Below are positions 7,364 to 17,400 of a stretch of DNA of 31,571 bases, in pieces. The notes beneath the pieces are model-generated. The model worked only from the letters and a program-made list of their open reading frames with translations. It ran no database searches and had not been told where the DNA came from. The position numbers and the translations under genes were made by a program. This DNA is from DASTCC01 sp035711465. Lineage in GTDB: Bacteria > Acidobacteriota > Vicinamibacteria > Vicinamibacterales > SCN-69-37. How positions within the stretch are numbered: the first letter of the stretch is position 1; every line of letters begins with the position of its first letter. The stretch spans positions 1-31,571 of the forward strand of contig DASTCC010000278.1 of NCBI GenBank assembly GCA_035711465.1, in the 5' to 3' direction.

Positions 7364-10003
7364 TCAGTCCTGCTGGAGCAGGATGACGGGCGCGATGCTG
7401 GCGGCCCTGATCGCGGGGAGGACGGTCGCACAGAGCGCCGCACCGCCAAGCACGGCGATCGTGCCGAGGTAGGTGCCGGGGTCCCACGCGCTGATGCCGT
7501 AGAGGAGACCCGTCAGCAGCCGCGTGACCGCGAGTGCGCCGGCAAGTCCGATCGCAAGGCCGATGGCGACCAGGCGCAGACCGTGACCGGCGACGAGGCC
7601 GATGACGTCGCCGGCGCGCGCGCCCAGCGCGCGTCGGACTGCGAGCTCCCGGGTGCGCTGGCCGACCAGGCACGCCAGCACGCTGAAGATGCCAACGGCG
7701 GCGAGCAGTGCCGCTGCACCCGCAAACAGTCCAATCACCTGAGTGCGAAAGCGCGGATAGGCCAGGGTGCCGGCGAACAGCGCTTCCATCGTTTCGAATT
7801 TGACGGGCACAGCGGGATTCGCTTCATGCAGCATCGCGCGAAGCATATTGGCGAGCGATGTCCGATCGAGCGAGGTCCGGACCAGGATCGCCGGAGAGTT
7901 TCCCAGGCCCTGCGTCGTGGCTCCGTAGAACACCGGCGGTGGCGGTTGCTTCGGATCCTGCCAGCGTGTATCGCCGACGACGCCGACGATCTCCATCCAG
8001 GCCGATCGGCTGTTGACGCGGAGACGCTTCCCGATCGGCGCCTCGCCTGGAAAGGCGAGGCGTGCCATGGTCTGGTTGATGATGGCGACGCGTGGTTGAT
8101 CCGGCGTGTCGGTTCTGGCGAAGTCGCGGCCCGCAAGGATCGGAATCTCGAGCGTCTTGAAATAGTCCGGCGTGACCGCGTGCATTTCGGCTTGCGGCTG
8201 CTCCCCGGGTCGTCCTTCCGGCCGGCCCTCGATGAAGTAGTCGCGTGGCGGCCGCGGCTCACGGCCCATGCCCATGAAGGCGACGGCCGACGCCGCGCTC
8301 ACGCCGGGCACGGCACGCAGACGATCGAGCACATCCGCGAAGAACCGAATCCGGACCGGGATATCCGATCCGTCGTCCTTCACCGTGTACTCCGTAACGG
8401 CCACGAGGACACGATCGGTGGTGAACCCCAGATCCACGTGTTGAAGCGCCAGGAACGACCGGAGCAGCAGCCCCGCGGCCGTCAGGAGGATCACCGACAA
8501 CGCCACTTCGGCGACGACCATTGTCGAGCGGAGCCCGCTGCTGGCTTTCGATCCCGTCGTCTTCGCCCCGCCCTGTTTCAAGCCGTCCGACAACTCGAGA
8601 CGTGAGGCGTGCAGCGCCGGCACGAGGCCGAAGATGAGCGTCGATGCCAGCGCGAGACCGAGCGCGAACAGCACCGCGGTCGGATCCAGCCGCACGTCGT
8701 CGATCCGGGGCAGGTCGGCGGGCGCGATTGCTGCCACGCCCTGGACGAGCACCGACGCCAGCAGGAGGCCGGCCAGTCCGGCGGCGCCGCCCAGTACGCA
8801 GTTCTCGGCGAGCAGCTGCCTCAGCACGCGGCCGCGTCCGGCGCCGAGCGCGGCGCGGAGCGCGATCTCGCGCGTCCGGCTCGCGCCCCGCGCCAGCAGA
8901 AGGTTGGCGATGTTCGCGCAGCCGATGAGCCACACCACGCCGACGGCGCCCATCAGCGCCCACAGGGTCGCCTGGAGATTGCCGGTCAGCCGCTCGTGCA
9001 GCGGGATCAACATGACGGTCTTCAGTTGATTCTCCGGATGCTGCCGCGCGAGCGCGTCGCCGATGGTCCGCATCTGCGATTGAGCGTGGGCGAGCTCTGC
9101 GCCCGGCTCGAGCTTGCCGACGGCGTGCCAGTCGTGAGTCGAGCGGCTTCGGGGATTGCTGTCGGGCGCAGACGGCAGCCACAGGTCGGTCGCGTCGGGA
9201 TAACGAAATCCCGGCGCTGCAACTCCGACAATCTCCCGCGAGTCGCCGTTCACCGTGAGGCTCTTCCCGATCGCACCCGCGGCGCTGCCGAAGTTGGTCA
9301 CGGCCCACTCATGCCGCACGACGGCGGCCGGTGTCGTCGCTCGGCCGACTGAGTAGTCATCCGCGGTGAGCAGGCGTCCCGCCGACGCGGTCTGTCCGAA
9401 GACGGCAAAGAAATCGGCCGACACGTAGCGCGGGTTGGCAAAGGTCGCGCGATCGCCGAGGACGACGGGGGAATCGTCGGTGCCGCCGGTATCGCCGCTG
9501 TAGTACACGGCCATCGTCTCGAAGACGTCGTTCTGCGCCTGCCAGTCGAGAAAGTCGGGACCCGACACGCTCTGGCTGGGGCGCCCGGTGTTGGTCCACA
9601 GCGTTTCGATCGAGACGAGACGTTCGGCGCCGGGGTAGCCGAGCGGCTGAAGGAGCACGGTGTCGACGACCGAGAACATCGCGACGTTGGCGCCGATCGC
9701 CAGGGCCAGCACGGACGCGGCGCCAAGCGCGAAGCCCCAGCTTCCCGTCAGGCTCCGGATCGCGTAGCGCACGTCGCGCACGAACGCGTCGAGCCATCGC
9801 CAGGTCCACGCATCGCGCACCGCTTCCTGGACCTGCGGCACGCCTCCGAGCTCGATGTTCGCGCGTCTCCGGGCCTCGGACTCGCTGAAGCCCTCTTCGG
9901 TCAGCTCGTCGACGCGACGATCGATGTGGTACTGCAGCTCGCGATCGAGATCGCGTTCGAGCCGGTCGCGCCGGCGCCGGAAGGCATTGAGCGGCCCGGG
10001 CAC
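7364..10003 (-). CDS. ADOP-family MacB/FtsX-like permease 2
   Basis: 879-aa paralogue of the downstream permease with the same plan: prefix domain (RLERDLDRELQYHIDRRVDE ... ANIELGG), TM1 (SWGFALGAASVLALAIGANV), a MacB-like periplasmic domain, FtsX core 1 (ALMGAVGVVWLIGCANIANL, EIALRAALGAGRGRVL), a second periplasmic domain (VLAGRDFARTDTP...), FtsX core 2 (ELAVRRALGARAGDVI) and a C-terminal IAPVILLQQD. I chose GTG 10003 because it lies 2 bp after the padR2 stop, has GAGGG nine bases upstream, and yields the family N-terminus. A longer open frame to 10144 reads antisense-like low-complexity sequence inside padR2. No ATPase gene is adjacent. Substrate unknown. Confidence 0.92.
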   Translation of the reverse strand: MPGPLNAFRRRRDRLERDLDRELQYHIDRRVDELTEEGFSESEARRRANIELGGVPQVQEAVRDAWTWRWLDAFVRDVRYAIRSLTGSWGFALGAASVLALAIGANVAMFSVVDTVLLQPLGYPGAERLVSIETLWTNTGRPSQSVSGPDFLDWQAQNDVFETMAVYYSGDTGGTDDSPVVLGDRATFANPRYVSADFFAVFGQTASAGRLLTADDYSVGRATTPAAVVRHEWAVTNFGSAAGAIGKSLTVNGDSREIVGVAAPGFRYPDATDLWLPSAPDSNPRSRSTHDWHAVGKLEPGAELAHAQSQMRTIGDALARQHPENQLKTVMLIPLHERLTGNLQATLWALMGAVGVVWLIGCANIANLLLARGASRTREIALRAALGAGRGRVLRQLLAENCVLGGAAGLAGLLLASVLVQGVAAIAPADLPRIDDVRLDPTAVLFALGLALASTLIFGLVPALHASRLELSDGLKQGGAKTTGSKASSGLRSTMVVAEVALSVILLTAAGLLLRSFLALQHVDLGFTTDRVLVAVTEYTVKDDGSDIPVRIRFFADVLDRLRAVPGVSAASAVAFMGMGREPRPPRDYFIEGRPEGRPGEQPQAEMHAVTPDYFKTLEIPILAGRDFARTDTPDQPRVAIINQTMARLAFPGEAPIGKRLRVNSRSAWMEIVGVVGDTRWQDPKQPPPPVFYGATTQGLGNSPAILVRTSLDRTSLANMLRAMLHEANPAVPVKFETMEALFAGTLAYPRFRTQVIGLFAGAAALLAAVGIFSVLACLVGQRTRELAVRRALGARAGDVIGLVAGHGLRLVAIGLAIGLAGALAVTRLLTGLLYGISAWDPGTYLGTIAVLGGAALCATVLPAIRAASIAPVILLQQD

Positions 10004-10005
10004 GG

Positions 10006-10341
10006 CTATCGGCCCTCGTTGAAGATCAATCGGACCGCCGCCGTCAGCCGATCCCAGCTCGCTTTTTCCCGTGCCAGCTGCCGCCGGCCCGCCGGCGTGA
10101 GCGTGTAGAACTTGGCGTCGCGGCCCGTCTCCGACTGGCGCCACTCCGCTTTGAGCCAGCGTTTCTGCTCGAGGCGGTGCAGCGCCGGATAGAGGGAGCC
10201 TTGATTGATGCGCACCGCCTGCCGCGAGATCTGCTGTACGCGCTGCGCGATGGCGTAGCCATGCGCCGCCTCGAGCGCCAGCACCTGCAGGATCAGCATG
10301 TCGAGCGTGCCTTGTGGAATCGGGAACCGCGACGACGTCAT
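10006..10341 (-). CDS. PadR-family transcriptional regulator 2
   Basis: 111-aa PadR repressor. Motifs are IPQGTLDMLILQVLALEAAH, YAIAQRVQQIS, VRINQGSLYPALHRLEQKRW and KFYTLTPAGRRQL. ATG 10341 gives the canonical N-terminus (MTSSRFPIPQGT) and has GAGG at good spacing. An upstream in-frame start at 10431 would add 30 residues without homology and would read through the promoter and palindrome, so I reject it. It is paired with ADOP permease 2 (2-bp gap) and most likely represses both itself and the permease through the palindrome at 10375-10389. It is closely related in layout to padR1 but has a clearly different operator candidate. Confidence 0.93.
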   Translation of the reverse strand: MTSSRFPIPQGTLDMLILQVLALEAAHGYAIAQRVQQISRQAVRINQGSLYPALHRLEQKRWLKAEWRQSETGRDAKFYTLTPAGRRQLAREKASWDRLTAAVRLIFNEGR

Positions 10342-10345
10342 CAAC

Positions 10346-10373
10346 GCCTCAACCTTCGTTGCCTCAACCTTCG
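10346..10373 (-). repeat. 13-bp direct repeat in the padR2 leader
   Basis: CGAAGGTTGAGGC occurs twice with a 15-bp period between the promoter palindrome and the padR2 start. The copy nearest the gene supplies the GAGG Shine-Dalgarno sequence; the other copy is a duplicate of that ribosome-binding region. Confidence 0.6.
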
Positions 10374-10374
10374 A

Positions 10375-10409
10375 CACGTAGCCTACGTGCGCCGGCCTGC
10401 GCAAGTCAA
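10375..10409 (-). promoter_or_regulatory. padR2 promoter with palindromic PadR operator
   Basis: In minus-strand reading, TTGACT (10404-10409) and TAGGCT (10380-10385) are separated by 18 bp, a reasonable sigma-70-type promoter. A perfect dyad, CACGTAG-C-CTACGTG (10375-10389), covers the -10 element. A repressor bound there would block RNA polymerase, which fits PadR autoregulation of the padR2-permease unit. Confidence 0.6.
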
Positions 10410-10475
10410 GATCGAGCGCGACAGATCTCACGCAGAGATGCAGAGGCCGGCCGGAGACGCGGTCGTCGTGCCCGC

Positions 10476-11348
10476 TTACGCCCAGATCACGAACGTGAAC
10501 AGGTGACTGCCGTCGGCGAAGGCGAAGTCGAACAGCCCGCCGCGACGATTCGCGCGCACCAGACGTCCCCAGTGCGCCTGGGCGTGGCCGGGGACATGCG
10601 ACAGCGCCTGTGCCGGAAGCTCGAAACCGACGCCGGGGACGCCGCTGCCGCCGAACCGTCCTCGACCTCCGCCGCCGCCCCCGCCTCCGCTTCCCGCGCC
10701 ATCGAGATGCGCGTAGATGAGCGCCAGCTGTTCGAAGTCGTGCGCGTTCGGCTGTTCGTTCGACAGCTGGTCGGAAGCCGTCCCGTCAGGATCGCTGGTG
10801 TAGTCCATGCACGTCCCGAGGTTGACGTTGTCGAAGTCTTCGTCCTGATGGTCGAGCCCCCAGGCGTGTCCGATCTCCTGACAGACGACGAACTGCCGCC
10901 AGGCGGCGGTGTCGTAGAAGCCGTTGGCGTAGGTCGGGCTGTAGTAGAAGTCGTTGACGACGGTGACGGCCTGGACGATGTGGGATTTTCGACCGGTCCA
11001 GATCTGCGCGATGCCCAGCCACCCGTTGTCGCCAAAGTTGCCGTTGCAGACCTCGACGCGCCCGAGCGTCGGCGAGCAGTCGGCGTCGCTGCCGCCGGCG
11101 ACGATGTTGAGAGCGAGGACGTCGTCGTACGGCGAGGGCGGCGTCTCCCAGTCCTGGACGGCCGCGTTGAGGTGCGATCGCCACACCTGGTCGAGGTTGT
11201 CGCCGATGTCGAGCGCGAGCGGATTGGCTGAGCGTTCCCAGTGATAGCGACCCCACTGGTGGTCGGCAGCGAGCCGTACCGGAGAAAGCAGGAGCCCGAC
11301 GCCAAACCCCAACGCCGTTACGAACACCGCGGATGGACGGAGTGCCAT
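10476..11348 (-). CDS. Secreted metzincin-like protein with QExxH variant motif
   Basis: 290 aa. The N-terminal hydrophobic segment (VFVTALGFGVGLLLSPVRLA) looks like a signal peptide. The core resembles a metzincin zinc protease: VCQEIGHAWGLDHQDED at about 155-171, with E158, H161 and H167 as the expected catalytic and ligand residues, then GTCMDYT with a Met-turn-like M181 and Y183. The first zinc ligand, normally His, is Gln157. Asp/Asn-rich stretches (NGNFGDNGW, DEDFDNVNLG) may bind calcium. A Gly-rich linker (about 217-230) leads to a 60-residue C-terminal region of unknown role. The start has an excellent GAGGAGG ribosome-binding site. It lies downstream of the giant propeller gene, separated by 97 bp and a hairpin. 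It may be a low-activity or non-catalytic binding protein; protease activity is uncertain. Confidence 0.8.
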   Translation of the reverse strand: MALRPSAVFVTALGFGVGLLLSPVRLAADHQWGRYHWERSANPLALDIGDNLDQVWRSHLNAAVQDWETPPSPYDDVLALNIVAGGSDADCSPTLGRVEVCNGNFGDNGWLGIAQIWTGRKSHIVQAVTVVNDFYYSPTYANGFYDTAAWRQFVVCQEIGHAWGLDHQDEDFDNVNLGTCMDYTSDPDGTASDQLSNEQPNAHDFEQLALIYAHLDGAGSGGGGGGGGRGRFGGSGVPGVGFELPAQALSHVPGHAQAHWGRLVRANRRGGLFDFAFADGSHLFTFVIWA

Positions 11349-11370
11349 GTGTCCTCCTCGTCTGCACCGG

Positions 11371-11391
11371 CCCGGCGATTCGATCGCCGGG
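11371..11391. other. Strong hairpin between the giant operon and the metzincin gene
   Basis: CCCGGCGAT-TCG-ATCGCCGGG forms a perfect 9-bp stem with a 3-base loop, 54 bp after the stop of the giant gene and just upstream of the metzincin ribosome-binding site. There is no T-tract on the minus strand after it, so it is not a classical intrinsic terminator. It could be a pause or attenuator, or protect the 3' end of the long mRNA. Confidence 0.5.
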
Positions 11392-11445
11392 GCGGGTGAC
11401 CTGTCGTTCGCTGGGGAGGCCGAAGCGTAGCAGAGAAATCGAAGG

Positions 11446-14400
11446 CTATCTCGGCCTTTCTGATCCGGTCGGCTTCGGCGGCGATCGGCCCGAGAAGACC
11501 GCGCGCGCGATCAGGTCCATGTTGAGCTCGACCAGATGGTGGGGGCCGACGAGGATCGCGCGCGTGCCGTAGGACACGCCGGCGAGGAGCTGGAACGAAT
11601 CATCGGCTTCGACGATCGGCCAGCCCTCGCCGGTCGCGTAGGCGGAGACCACGCCATCGCGCAACCGCAGCCGGATCAGGCCGTCGTGCGATTGCTCGGT
11701 CATCGCGCGCTGGAAGTACGCCGGAATCCGGCGCGCGTCGATGGCGATGTCGTCGTGCGAGATCGATCCGTTGCGCGGATCGACAAGGGTCTGATGCCGG
11801 CGGCCGTCCGCCGACCAGTCGATGGTGATCAGCGGACCGGGTCCGCTGCCGATCCGCTCGAAAACCGCTTTCGCCGGCAGCCGCACGGTCCACGACCCGC
11901 GCGGCCTGTCGTCGTTGTCGATCGGGTAGAGCGTCCCGTCGGACAGGTACGCGGGCGAGTCGCCCGCCGGCCAGTGGAGCAGCCGCGGCACATCCGGCTT
12001 GGCCTGAAACGGCGGCGCGTGCATGTCGACGACCTGTCGCGCGGCGTCCCACCACATCAGACCGGCCGCCGTCGGCACGAGCGCGATCAATCGGCCGTTT
12101 CTCATGCCGCTCACCGGCGCGCCGGCGATCACGTCGTCGGTGAACCGTCCATCGACGAGACGACGCTCGCCGGGACGCGCGGCGCCCGCAGCGGCAAGGA
12201 CGCGAAGCGTCGTGCCGTCGCGGGTGTAGCGCCAGAATCCCGTCCGCGCGGCGAGCACGGGGCAGCCCTGCGTCCGGCGCGTCGCGCCGCCAGGCGACAG
12301 CCGCGCGAACTGGCCGTCGGCGCCCTCGAGACAGAGCTCCGGGTCGTCGTCGTCCCGGTTGCCATGGAGCCTGGCCACCTCGAGCGGAGCGATCGACGCG
12401 TGCCTGGGCCGCGACAGTCCGTCGAGTGCCGCCGAGTCGACCGGCATCGTGAACCAGCCGCGGGTGTTGGTCGCGACGTGGAGCAAGCCCTGGAACACAG
12501 ACATCGAGTTGACGGCGTCGAAGTCGAACCGTCCGTTCACGATTGCGATCGGCTCGCCCTGCCATGTGCCGGTCAGCCGTCCGGCGCTGACGCCGGTGCG
12601 TTCGGTGATCCGCCAGTCCCAGTAGCTGGCGTCGACGTCGAAGGTCTGCTCGGCGAACGGATCGCGTTCGAGCGGGACGGCGGGGCGAGGCGCCGATCCG
12701 TCGATCGCGACGCGATAGGCGCGGACGCCGTCGTAGCGCACGTCGGCGCCGCCGGCGTCGACGCGAAGATCCGTCGCCGTGCGTCGCGCCTCGTCGGGCG
12801 GACCGGGCACGAGACGGAACGTATCGGGATTGAACGACCAGTTGCCGTCGAGGCTCACGAGCCCGGCGGGCGTTGCGATCCACAGCGCCTTCTGATGGAC
12901 CGCGATGCTCTGCCAGACGTCCAGCGCGTAGCGGTTGACCGACGCGTCCCACGCGAGCGGCATCCAGTCGCCCGTCGTCTGGCGCATTTCGAATACCGGC
13001 GCGGCGCCGCCGGCCTGACGCACGAGGCGCAATCGCCTGCGCTGCAGAAGCGGCGGATCGTTTGCGGTGGCTGCAATCGTCGTGGCGTCGGCCACGTCGC
13101 TGACGAGCGTCCAGCCCTGGTTTTGGAACCGCCACGCTCGCGGCGGGCCCGGCGAGCTCCCGGCGACGGTGGGCCGCTCGATCGCATACAGTCCCGGCGC
13201 GAGATCGCGGCCATCGGCGCTCCCTGTGGGAATCGGAGCGGCGGTGTTCACGAGCTGGACTGGCGACGCGAACGCGTGGGTGCTCGCACCGGCGAGTGTC
13301 AGTCCCGCAGTATGGACGCCGACGAATCGGTCTCCCCACACGGTGAACGTGTTCGAGCCAGACGAGATGACCTGTCCGACGTCGTCATGCGGCAGTTGTC
13401 CATTCGCGAGCGCGATCGCCGGCGCGGCGGCGTCGCTCGCCGCGCCCGCGACGGGCGTGATCGCGTAGCGGCCAGTGACGCCCGACACGTCGGCTTGCCA
13501 CGACCAGAACGGCGAGCGCGCGCGCAGCCGGCAGGACAGTGCATCCGCCGGCGCGTCGGCGAATACGGTCCCGGTCTGTCTGGCGCAGCCCCGCGGACCG
13601 CACGCGACGACCGTCCCGGGCGCATCGCAGGATTCGCCGACGCGATCGATCGCAGCCCGGGCCGCCGTCGTGTCGGCCGCGAGCGAGATCAGGCGAGCGC
13701 GATCGAGGGCAAGATCGGTGTCGTCGTACACCTGCAGTCCCGCATCGGTGCCGACGTAGAGCGCGCTGCCGGCGACGGCGATCGATCGGACCACGTCGAA
13801 CGGGAAGCGACCCGACGACAGGTCGATGGGCATCGTGCGGAGCCGACCGCGCACGTCGGCGATCCGCAGCTCACCTTCGATCGCGCTGCCCACGCGCGTC
13901 AGGCGCAGTGGGCCAATCTCCGCGAGCGTGCGCCGCGCGAATGGATTCGCGGTTGCCGCCGGCTCGAACATCCGCCGGTCGTCATGCCATCTGAATGCGG
14001 AGCCGCTGCGCGTGAGCCACAGCACTTCGTAGCCGTTGATCGCCGCGCTCTCGAGCGCGTCGCCCCTGCCCGCAGGGTTATCGCCTGAAGTCGGCGGCGG
14101 CGCCGGAAAGAGCGCGCCGCGCGACGCGACCGGTGTCGAAGGGTGCGGCACTGCGAGCTCGACGAACGCCGCCGTCAAGAACGCGATACCTGTTCCGTAC
14201 GGTGCTGCGCCAGTGAGTCGATCGATCGAGAGCTCCGCGCCACGCGCGCCGGCGGCCATCGGGACGCGCTCGCCCAACACTGACTCGACGACGATCGATC
14301 CGCTGCGACGGCGCCACACGAGCCCGTCGTCGATGGCAAGAACGGCGTCGGTCGGTGGCTGCGGCGCCGGCTCCCAGACGCCGGCCGCCAGACGTCGGTA

Positions 14401-17400
14401 CCAGCGATTGCCGCGCCGCATGCGCGGGACGAGATCGGGGCCCGAGGTCAGCCGGTCCGACGGCGACGGCGCGCCGGCCGGACCGGGATCGAAGCTCGCG
14501 AGCGATCCGGCGGGATGAACTCCCGCGTCGGTCAGCAGCAGCGGGCCCTCGATGCCGATCGCAACCCCGCGGCGTCCGCGGTCCCACCTGAACGCGCGAT
14601 GCTCGTACGCGACCGTCGAGCGGCCGTCCTGCTGTTGAATGACGGCGAGCCGGCCCTGAGAAACCTCGTGAAAGAACGTGACGGCGCCGATCTGGAACAC
14701 GGCTGCCTGTACGCCAGAGTTGCCGCCGGGCCGCGGACCCGATCGGCCGAGCGCGATCGACGGTTGGCGGCCCGGCCCGTTCGCAACCGTGCCGCGAAAT
14801 GTGTCGGCGCCGATCGTGGCGAACAGTGCGATCTGTCCGGCGCTCGATTCGAGATCGATCGACACCCGCTCGCTTCGCCGAACCGCCGAGGGAAACTCGA
14901 GTGTGCGTTCGAGCCACTGATGCCTCTCGAGGTCGTATTGCCACAGGCTGCGCTCTGTCGCGACCCACAGCACGGACGGCGCGGTGTCAGGGAAGTGCCA
15001 GCTGCGAACGATCTCGGTCTCGGGCGGTCCCTGGCTCTCGCCGCCGATCATCGTTCGTGTCGCCGTCTCATCCGCGCGGTGCACGCTGCCGTCGCTTTTT
15101 ACGACGTAAGCCGCCCCGCCGCGCTCGTCCATGGCGACCGCGCGCGCCGTGATGCGTTCGGTCGCATCGACGCGGGCGGCTGCGGTGGAGCAGCTGTCCG
15201 GTATCGCGGCGGGCGCGCGAACGATCTGCAGCGTGCCGCTCGAAGCGCCGCTGTCCGCATTTCCGGCGGACGGGTCCCACACCAACAGCGCCGATCCGAC
15301 CGCGGCCAGCGTGTCCCTTCCGGTGCCTGGAAGAAGACCGTTGACGCCGTACCAGGAGTGACGGTCCCGGCTGTGCAGCTTGAGCCCGGCATTCGTCGTC
15401 ACCGCGACGACACCGTCGGACAGACGACGCGCATCGCGCAGATCGGCCGTGCCGGCGCCAGCGCCTGGCGTCCGGAAGAGGCACGAAGGCGTCGATGCGG
15501 GTGTCGCCGAATCCGGCCGGAGCGATTCGAGCGGACGCGCCTCGAGGTATCGCCCGCCCGCATCCTCGCGCGTGAGCCAGACGTGCGATCCGGTGGCAAA
15601 CAGATCGGTTACGCCGCGAGCGATCTCACGCTCTCCGGCGCGCGCCACGCCTCCAGCCACGCTCAGCGGCACTGACTCGACCACGCCGGCGAGCCTGACC
15701 GGTTCGGCGGCGTCGAACCTCCAGGTCGCGGCGACTTGCCGCGAGCGCCAGTCGTATCGCTGAATCGTTCCCGGCCAGGACAAATAGATGTCCAGACCCG
15801 TCTGCAGCGCATCGGTCGGCGGCCGGCGTGGCATCGGGTCGCCGCCGCCGATGAGGATCGACGGATTGGCGCCGACCGTGACGAGGCGGGTGGCATCCGA
15901 GCGCCCGAGCCACGCGCCTGCGCGCGCCGCGATCTCGACGACGCGCTCGCCCGCTGGCGCGGGCAGCCGATCGCTCCACGATCTCGTCCGCATGGAGTAG
16001 AGACGCACGCCACCTGAGGTCGCGGCGCCGAGCACGTCCGTCGTTCCGGCGACGTCGAGCAGGCGGGCGTCGGCCATCGCGCTCGATCGACCACCGGTGA
16101 GCGGCGTCACGCCCGTCGGCGCAATCGACTGCACCCGTCCGCTGCCGTCGATGAGGCGGAGCACGCCGGCCCCCGACGTGTCGACGCCCCGGACAGGTCC
16201 GTCGATTCTGAATGGCGTCGCCGTGTTGAAGACGAGCGTGCCGAGCTCGACCTGCTGCTGCGGCACGACGTGCACGTCATACGCGGTCCCGCGCCGCTCG
16301 AGTCCGAAGAGAAACGATCCGGAGGCGGCGACGATCGACGCCGGCGATCGCAGCCAGTCGGGCACCGCGCGCAGCGGCGAGTAGCTGCGGCGAACGACGT
16401 CGTGGATGAGCGCTCCGGGCTGTCCGAAGAAGAGCACCTTGTCGCCGAACGTCACCGCGTCGCGATAACGATCGAGCGGCACCGGCGAGGACGCGGCCGG
16501 GTTGATCAGCGTCGCGGCCGTGCCGGGTCCAAGTGCATACGCCCGCCCCGCCGCTGTCAACACCGCCGCGGCGCCCGGTGCGTCCGCCGCGATCCGAGTC
16601 GGCAGCTCGCCTGCAAGCGGCCATCGCCGAGGCTCCTCGCCGGTCATGGTCGACGAGGTGAAGAGCGCCACTCCCGGTGCGCGTCCGCCGTAGCCGTAGT
16701 AGAAGCACGACGATGGCGCCGCGCACTGGCCGACCGCGCTGATGGTTTCAGCGGCGTGCTTCTTCCACGCATGCAGCCGGGCGTCGTAGTCGAAGACACC
16801 GCTGCTGCCCGCCAGCAGCAGATGATCCTGCCACTGCACCGCGTAGAACAGGCGCTCGAGGCTCAACTCCGCGTAGCGATTGCGCTCGTCGATCAACACC
16901 GACGGCGCGGCGCGCGGATCGGTCACCCGCGCGAGCCGGGCGCATGTCGCCGGCCCCGTCTCGCACGGCACCGTCTGGTGCACGAACAATCCTTCCGCTG
17001 GCGTCGCCTCGAGCGCGACGACCGTGCCTCCGAGCCCCTCCACCGGGCGCCAGGCGAGGGGACGGCGATCGACGGACAACTCCCGCACCCCGTCAGGACC
17101 ACCGATATAGAAGCGATCGCGCCACCACACCGCGTGGGTCACCGCGGCCGAACTGTCGTCCGGCGGGAGCTCGTCGCGCGCGAGCCACCGCCGCCGCTCG
17201 ATGTCCTGCAGGCCGACGCCGTCTGCGCCGGCCGCCGCGAGCAGCCACTTGCCGTCGGCCGACGCGGCAACCGCCGTGAGCCCGTCCTGTTGAATCGGCG
17301 TGCCTCGACGTCCGAGAAACTTCGTGTCGCCGACGACGACCTCCCAGCGTCCGTTCAGACGGCGTACCAGACCGCCGCCGGCGGTGACGCCCCACAGCGC

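Noticed and set aside
4195..10003. Complete MacAB-type efflux systems
   Set aside because: No ABC ATPase or membrane-fusion gene is adjacent; both permeases have the orphan two-FtsX architecture with PadR partners.
10342..10431. Thirty-residue N-terminal extension of PadR 2
   Set aside because: It would translate the promoter, the palindrome and the direct repeats; PadR homology begins after the ATG at 10341.
11536..14088. 850-codon plus-strand frame opposite the giant gene
   Set aside because: Low-complexity Arg/Val/Asp composition, no motifs and no ribosome-binding context. The minus-strand frame is continuous and operon-coupled.
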